From Protula sp. h YS-2021 (lineage: Eukaryota > Annelida > Polychaeta > Sabellida > Serpulidae): DNA of 64,000 bases. Positions 59,801 to 64,000 of the stretch are shown here, one piece after another (the stretch's first letter is position 1; each line of letters starts with the position of its first letter). The stretch lies in the NCBI GenBank assembly GCA_949752745.1, contig CATKHT010000006.1:1-64000 (forward strand), in the 5' to 3' direction. Under the pieces are notes generated by a model that was given only the letters and a program-made list of their open reading frames with translations, made no database searches and had not been told where the DNA came from. A program made the position numbers and the translations under genes.

Positions 59801-62742
59801 TTGATTCCTGTACTTTAAAAGCGAAAATAACAAATTTCTTGCATTATCGCCCAATGTTCCCTATTATCGCCCACCCGAAAAATATTATATTTATCATATT
59901 TTCGGGTCCTAGAACTGTTTCCTGCACTTTTAAAGCGAAAATTACAACTTTCTTGCTTTTTCGCCCAATATTGCCTGATATCGCCCACCCGAAAAATATC
60001 ACATTTATCATATTTTCGGGTCACAGAATTGATTCCTGCACTTTTAAAGCGAAAATTACAACTTTCTTGCATTATCGCCCAATGTTCCCTATTATCGCCC
60101 ACACGAAAAATATCATATTTATCATATTTTCGGGTCATAGAATTTATTCCTGCACTTTTAAAGCGAAAATTACAACTTTCTTGCATTATCGCCCAATATT
60201 CCCTATTATCGCCCACCCGAAAAATATTATATTTATCATATTTTCGGGACATAGAATTGATTCCTGCACTTTTAAAGCGAAAATTACAATTTTCTTACAT
60301 TATCGCCCAATATTCCCTATTATCGCCTACCCGAAAAATATCACATTTATCATATTTTCGGGTCATAGAACTGATCCCTGCACTTTTAAAGCGAAAATTA
60401 CAACTTTCTTACATTTTCGCAAAATGTTCCCTTTTATCGCCCACCCGAAAAATATCATATTTATCATATTTTCGGGTCATAGAATTGTTTCCTGCACTTT
60501 TAAAGCGAAAATTACAACTTTCTTGCACTATCGCCCAATGATCCCTATTATCGACCATCCGAAAAAATATCATATTTATCATATTTTAGGGTCATAGAAT
60601 TGATTCCTGCACTTTAAAGCGAAAATTACAATTTTCTTACATTATCGCCCAATATTCCCTATTATAGCCCACCCGAAAAATATCACATTTATGATATTTT
60701 CGGGTCATAGAATTGATTCCTGCACTTTTAAAGCGAAAATTACAACTTTCTTGCATTATCGCAGAATGTTCCCTATTATCGCCCATCCAAAAAATATCAT
60801 ATTTATCATATTTTCGGGACATAGAATTGATCCCTGCACTTTTAAAGCGAAAATTACAACTTTCTTGCATTATCGCCCAATATTCCCTATTATCGGCTAT
60901 CCGAAAAATATCATATTTATCATATTTTCATGTTATAGAATTGATTCCTGCCCTTTTAAAGCGAAAATTACAACTTTCTTACATTATCGCCCAATGTTCC
61001 CTATTATCGCCCACCCGAAAAATATTATATTTATCATATTTTCGGGTCCTAGAATTGTTTCCTGCACTTTTAAAGCGAAAATTACAACTTTCTTGCTTTA
61101 TCGCCCAATATTCCCTGTTATCGCCCCCCCCCCGTAAAATATCACATTGATCATATTTTTGGGTCACAGAATTGATTCCTGCACTTTTAAAGCGAAAATT
61201 ACAACTTTCTTGCATTATCGCCCAATGTTCCCTATTATCGCCCACCCGAAAAATATCACATTTATCATATTTTCGGGTCATAGAATTGATTCCTGCAATT
61301 TTAAAGCGAAAACTACAACTTTCTTACATTATCGCCCAATGTTCCCTATTATCGCCCACCCGAAAAATATCATATTTATCATATTTTCGGGTCATAGAAT
61401 TGTTTCCTGCACTTTTAAAGCGAAAATTACAACTTTCTTGCACTATCGCCCAATATTCCCTATTATCGGCTATCCGAAAAATATCATATTTATCATATTT
61501 TCGTGTTATAGAATTGATTCCTGCTCTTTTAAAGCGAAAACTACAGCTTTCTTACATTATCGCCCAATGTTCCCTATTATCGCCCACCCGAAAAATATTA
61601 TATTTATCATATTTTCTGGTCCTAGAATTGTTTCCTGCACTTTTAAAGTGAAAATTACAACTTTCTTGCAGTATCGACCAATATTCCCTATTATCGCCCA
61701 TCCGAAAAATATCATATTTATCATATTTTCGGGTCACAGAATATATTCTTGCACTTTTAAAGCGAAAATTACAATCTTCTTACATTATCGCCGAATATTC
61801 CCTATTATCGCCCACCTGAAAAATATCACATTTATCATATTTTCGGTTCATAGAATTGATTCCTGTACTTTAAAAGCGAAAATAACAAATTTCTTGCATT
61901 ATCGCCCAATGTTCCCTATTATCGCCCACCCGAAAAATATTATATTTATCATATTTTCGGGTCCTAGAACTGTTTCCTGCACTTTTAAAGCGAAAATTAC
62001 AACTTTCTTGCTTTTTCGCCCAATATTGCCTGATATCGCCCACCCGAAAAATATCACATTTATCATATTTTCGGGTCACAGAATTGATTCCTGCACTTTT
62101 AAAGCGAAAATTACAACTTTCTTGCATTATCGCCCAATGTTCCCTATTATCGCCCACACGAAAAATATCATATTTATCATATTTTCGGGTCATAGAATTT
62201 ATTCCTGCACTTTTAAAGCGAAAATTACAACTTTCTTGCATTATCGCCCAATATTCCCTATTATCGCCCACCCGAAAAATATTATATTTATCATATTTTC
62301 GGGACATAGAATTGATTCCTGCACTTTTAAAGCGAAAATTACAATTTTCTTACATTATCGCCCAATATTCCCTATTATCGCCTACCCGAAAAATATCACA
62401 TTTATCATATTTTCGGGTCATAGAACTGATCCCTGCACTTTTAAAGCGAAAATTACAACTTTCTTACATTTTCGCAAAATGTTCCCTTTTATCGCCCACC
62501 CGAAAAATATTATATTTATCATATTTTCGGGTCCTAGAATTGTTTCCTGGACATTTAAAGCGAAAATTACAACTTTCTTGCAGTATCGACCAATATTCCC
62601 TATTATCGCCCATCCGAAAAATATCATATTTATCATATTTTTGGGACATAGAATTGATTCCTGCACTTTTAAACCGAAAATTACAACTTTCTTGCTTTAT
62701 CGCCCAATGTTCCCTATTATCGCCCACTTGAAAATATCATAG
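53820..62742. repeat. 114-bp satellite, array 2, about 78 units
   Basis: Same unit as array 1. Large blocks repeat nearly perfectly: about 54780-56100 again from about 57173 (shift about 2,394 bp, 21 units), about 56100-57120 again near 59409 (shift 3,309 bp, 29 units), and about 58500-60550 again from about 60555 (shift 2,055 bp, 18 units). The longest open frame, 55327-57165 (612 codons), is a consequence of the in-frame period. Confidence 0.97.
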
Positions 62743-63856
62743 AAATGACCCACTGACAACAAAATTACTGAAAAGTCAAACCAGAAGTACTTGCATGTAA
62801 CATATTGTGCCCCTCTGCAAATTGAAACTTTGCTTTTTTAAGAAGAAAAATGGAAATTTCCAATTTTTTAAAAGCTGCAAACTTCGAAGCTCAGTAGATT
62901 AAAAAATAAGGCGAAATTCAAAAATCGAAAAATGTACTTTTTTCACCCCTTAGTTCTAGTTTCTTCATAACAAATTTCGGAATCTTCCGATGAAAAATGA
63001 GGGACTAGATAGATTTTTTCGTATTTTGCCCAAATTGGCAATAAAATCGCCAAAAATGGTTTAAACCAAAAAATTTAAAAAAATCCTAATGCAGTAGAAG
63101 GTTAAAAACTCGCGTTTAAAATTTGGTACGAATCGGACGAAAAATAAAAAAGATATTCCACTTTAACTACTTTGTTAAGAAAAAAAAAATGGAAATTTGC
63201 CAATTTTTAGAAGTTGCAAACTTTGAAGCTCAGTAGATTCAAAAATAAGGCGAAATTCAAAAATCGAAAGAAGTACTTTTTTCACCCCTTAGTTCTAGTT
63301 TCTTCATAAAAAATTTCGGAATCTTCCGATGAAAAATGAGGGACTAGATAGGTTTTTTCGTATTTTGCCCAAATTGGCAATAAAATCGCCAAAAATGGTT
63401 TAAACCAAAAAATAAAAAAATTTCCTAATGCAGTAGAAGGTTAAAAACACTTGCCCCCATCTGTATAGCCCTGTTGGCTAAAAAGCCAACTGGGCTGAAA
63501 AAAAAAAGACATCGGATAAAAAATGTAGGACGAGATACATTTTAAATTTTTTTCTTCAAAAATTCCCCAAAAATTAAAAAATCACCCGATCGACTAGAAA
63601 AGCACAAGCCGTATGCACGACACTTTAGGGGTGCCTCATATCAAAAATAAATCGCATCGGGTCAAAAATGTAGGAGGAGACACATTTTAAATTTTTTTCT
63701 TTAAAAATTCCCCTAAAATTCAAAAATCACCCAATCGACTAAAAAAGCACAAGCCGTATGCACGACCCCTTAGGGATGCCTCACACCAAAAATAAATGAC
63801 ATCGGTTCAAAATTGTAGGAGGAGATGCATTTTGAACCAAAGTTTACTAAATAAAC

Positions 63857-63857
<1 letters not shown>

Positions 63858-63899
<42 letters not shown>
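63858..63899. repeat. CTAA tetranucleotide microsatellite
   Basis: About ten copies of ctaa. Confidence 0.95.
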
Positions 63900-63928
63900 G
63901 GACACCGCCCGCAAACCGATAGGAATAC

Positions 63929-63955
63929 CCCAGCTTACGTGTAACGTAAGCTGGG
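63929..63955. other. Perfect hairpin cccagcttacgt/acgtaagctggg
   Basis: 12-bp perfect arms with a 3-base loop (gta), followed directly by ctaaaa, as in the other hairpin at 52014. Confidence 0.9.
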
Positions 63956-64000
63956 CTAAAAAAGCACAAGCCGTATGCACGACTCCTTAGGGATGCCTCA

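Larger units (their letters stand above)
52258..64000. repeat. Composite repeat unit, copy 2 (runs past window end)
   Basis: The left flank 52258-52764 is nearly identical to 45479-45985. Additional 51-bp units, a unique stretch, a larger satellite array (53820-62742) and the right flank follow. The unit is open at the window end. Confidence 0.88.
62743..64000. repeat. Right flank of composite copy 2
   Basis: Two ~335-bp sub-repeats (from about 62840 and 63178), then the hairpin at 63467-63496 and three or more copies of the ~115-bp unit with cacaagccgtatgcacgac. Compared with copy 1, one ~335-bp unit and the gacggacgg stretch are missing. Confidence 0.88.

Noticed and set aside
45888..62742. 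Large repetitive membrane-like proteins (up to 612 codons)
   Set aside because: They come from a 114-bp period divisible by three. Alternative frames are equally open and there is no gene context.

Overview
This is nuclear DNA of an animal, most likely a marine invertebrate; a mollusc fits the repeat types, but that is inference. The evidence is spliced genes with GT/AG introns, a bilaterian-type BBS2 gene, an LDL-receptor class A exon, a Ty3/Gypsy retrotransposon, a tRNA-derived SINE, a TA-flanked MITE, and more than twenty unrelated minisatellite families. No prokaryotic feature, rRNA or CRISPR array is present. Most open frames are repeat shadows, because many tandem units are stop-free or are multiples of 3 bp.

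Layout. 1-13 kb: AT-rich non-coding DNA packed with minisatellites (29, 28, 69, 44, 32, ~38, 17, 32, ~78 bp units and others). It contains one confident minus-strand exon, an LDLa module at 4397-4552, whose 5' splice site is repeated several times in the adjoining intron. 13,241-17,982: a complete 4,742-bp Ty3/Gypsy element with identical 187-bp LTRs and a 5-bp target duplication, inserted into a 19-bp minisatellite. Its coding region carries two in-frame TGA codons, an internal RNase H deletion and a -1 frameshift. 18-27 kb: mostly unannotated AT-rich DNA with a small cluster of foldback elements. 27.5-36 kb: candidate plus-strand exons, ending in a convincing GC-rich terminal exon with an acidic C-terminus and a poly(A) signal; the gene is not recognised. 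38,863-42,445: the last four coding exons of BBS2 on the minus strand, a core BBSome subunit for ciliary trafficking. They join in phase and give 166 C-terminal residues. The last BBS2 intron holds about nine tandem copies of a unit that includes the final ~55 bp of the preceding exon plus its splice donor.

43.5-64 kb: more minisatellites, then a very large 114-bp satellite (about 120 copies) in two arrays at ~45,990-50,835 and ~53,820-62,742. Each array sits inside a composite unit with shared left and right flanks, and both show higher-order duplication (shifts of 799, ~2,394, 2,055 and 3,309 bp). The window ends inside the second composite unit. Upstream BBS2 exons were not found, so either a BBS2 intron spans the satellite or the gene is interrupted.

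The most unusual signal is recurrent: intronic tandem repeats that begin at, and include copies of, a 5' splice site (LDLa exon and two BBS2 exons).
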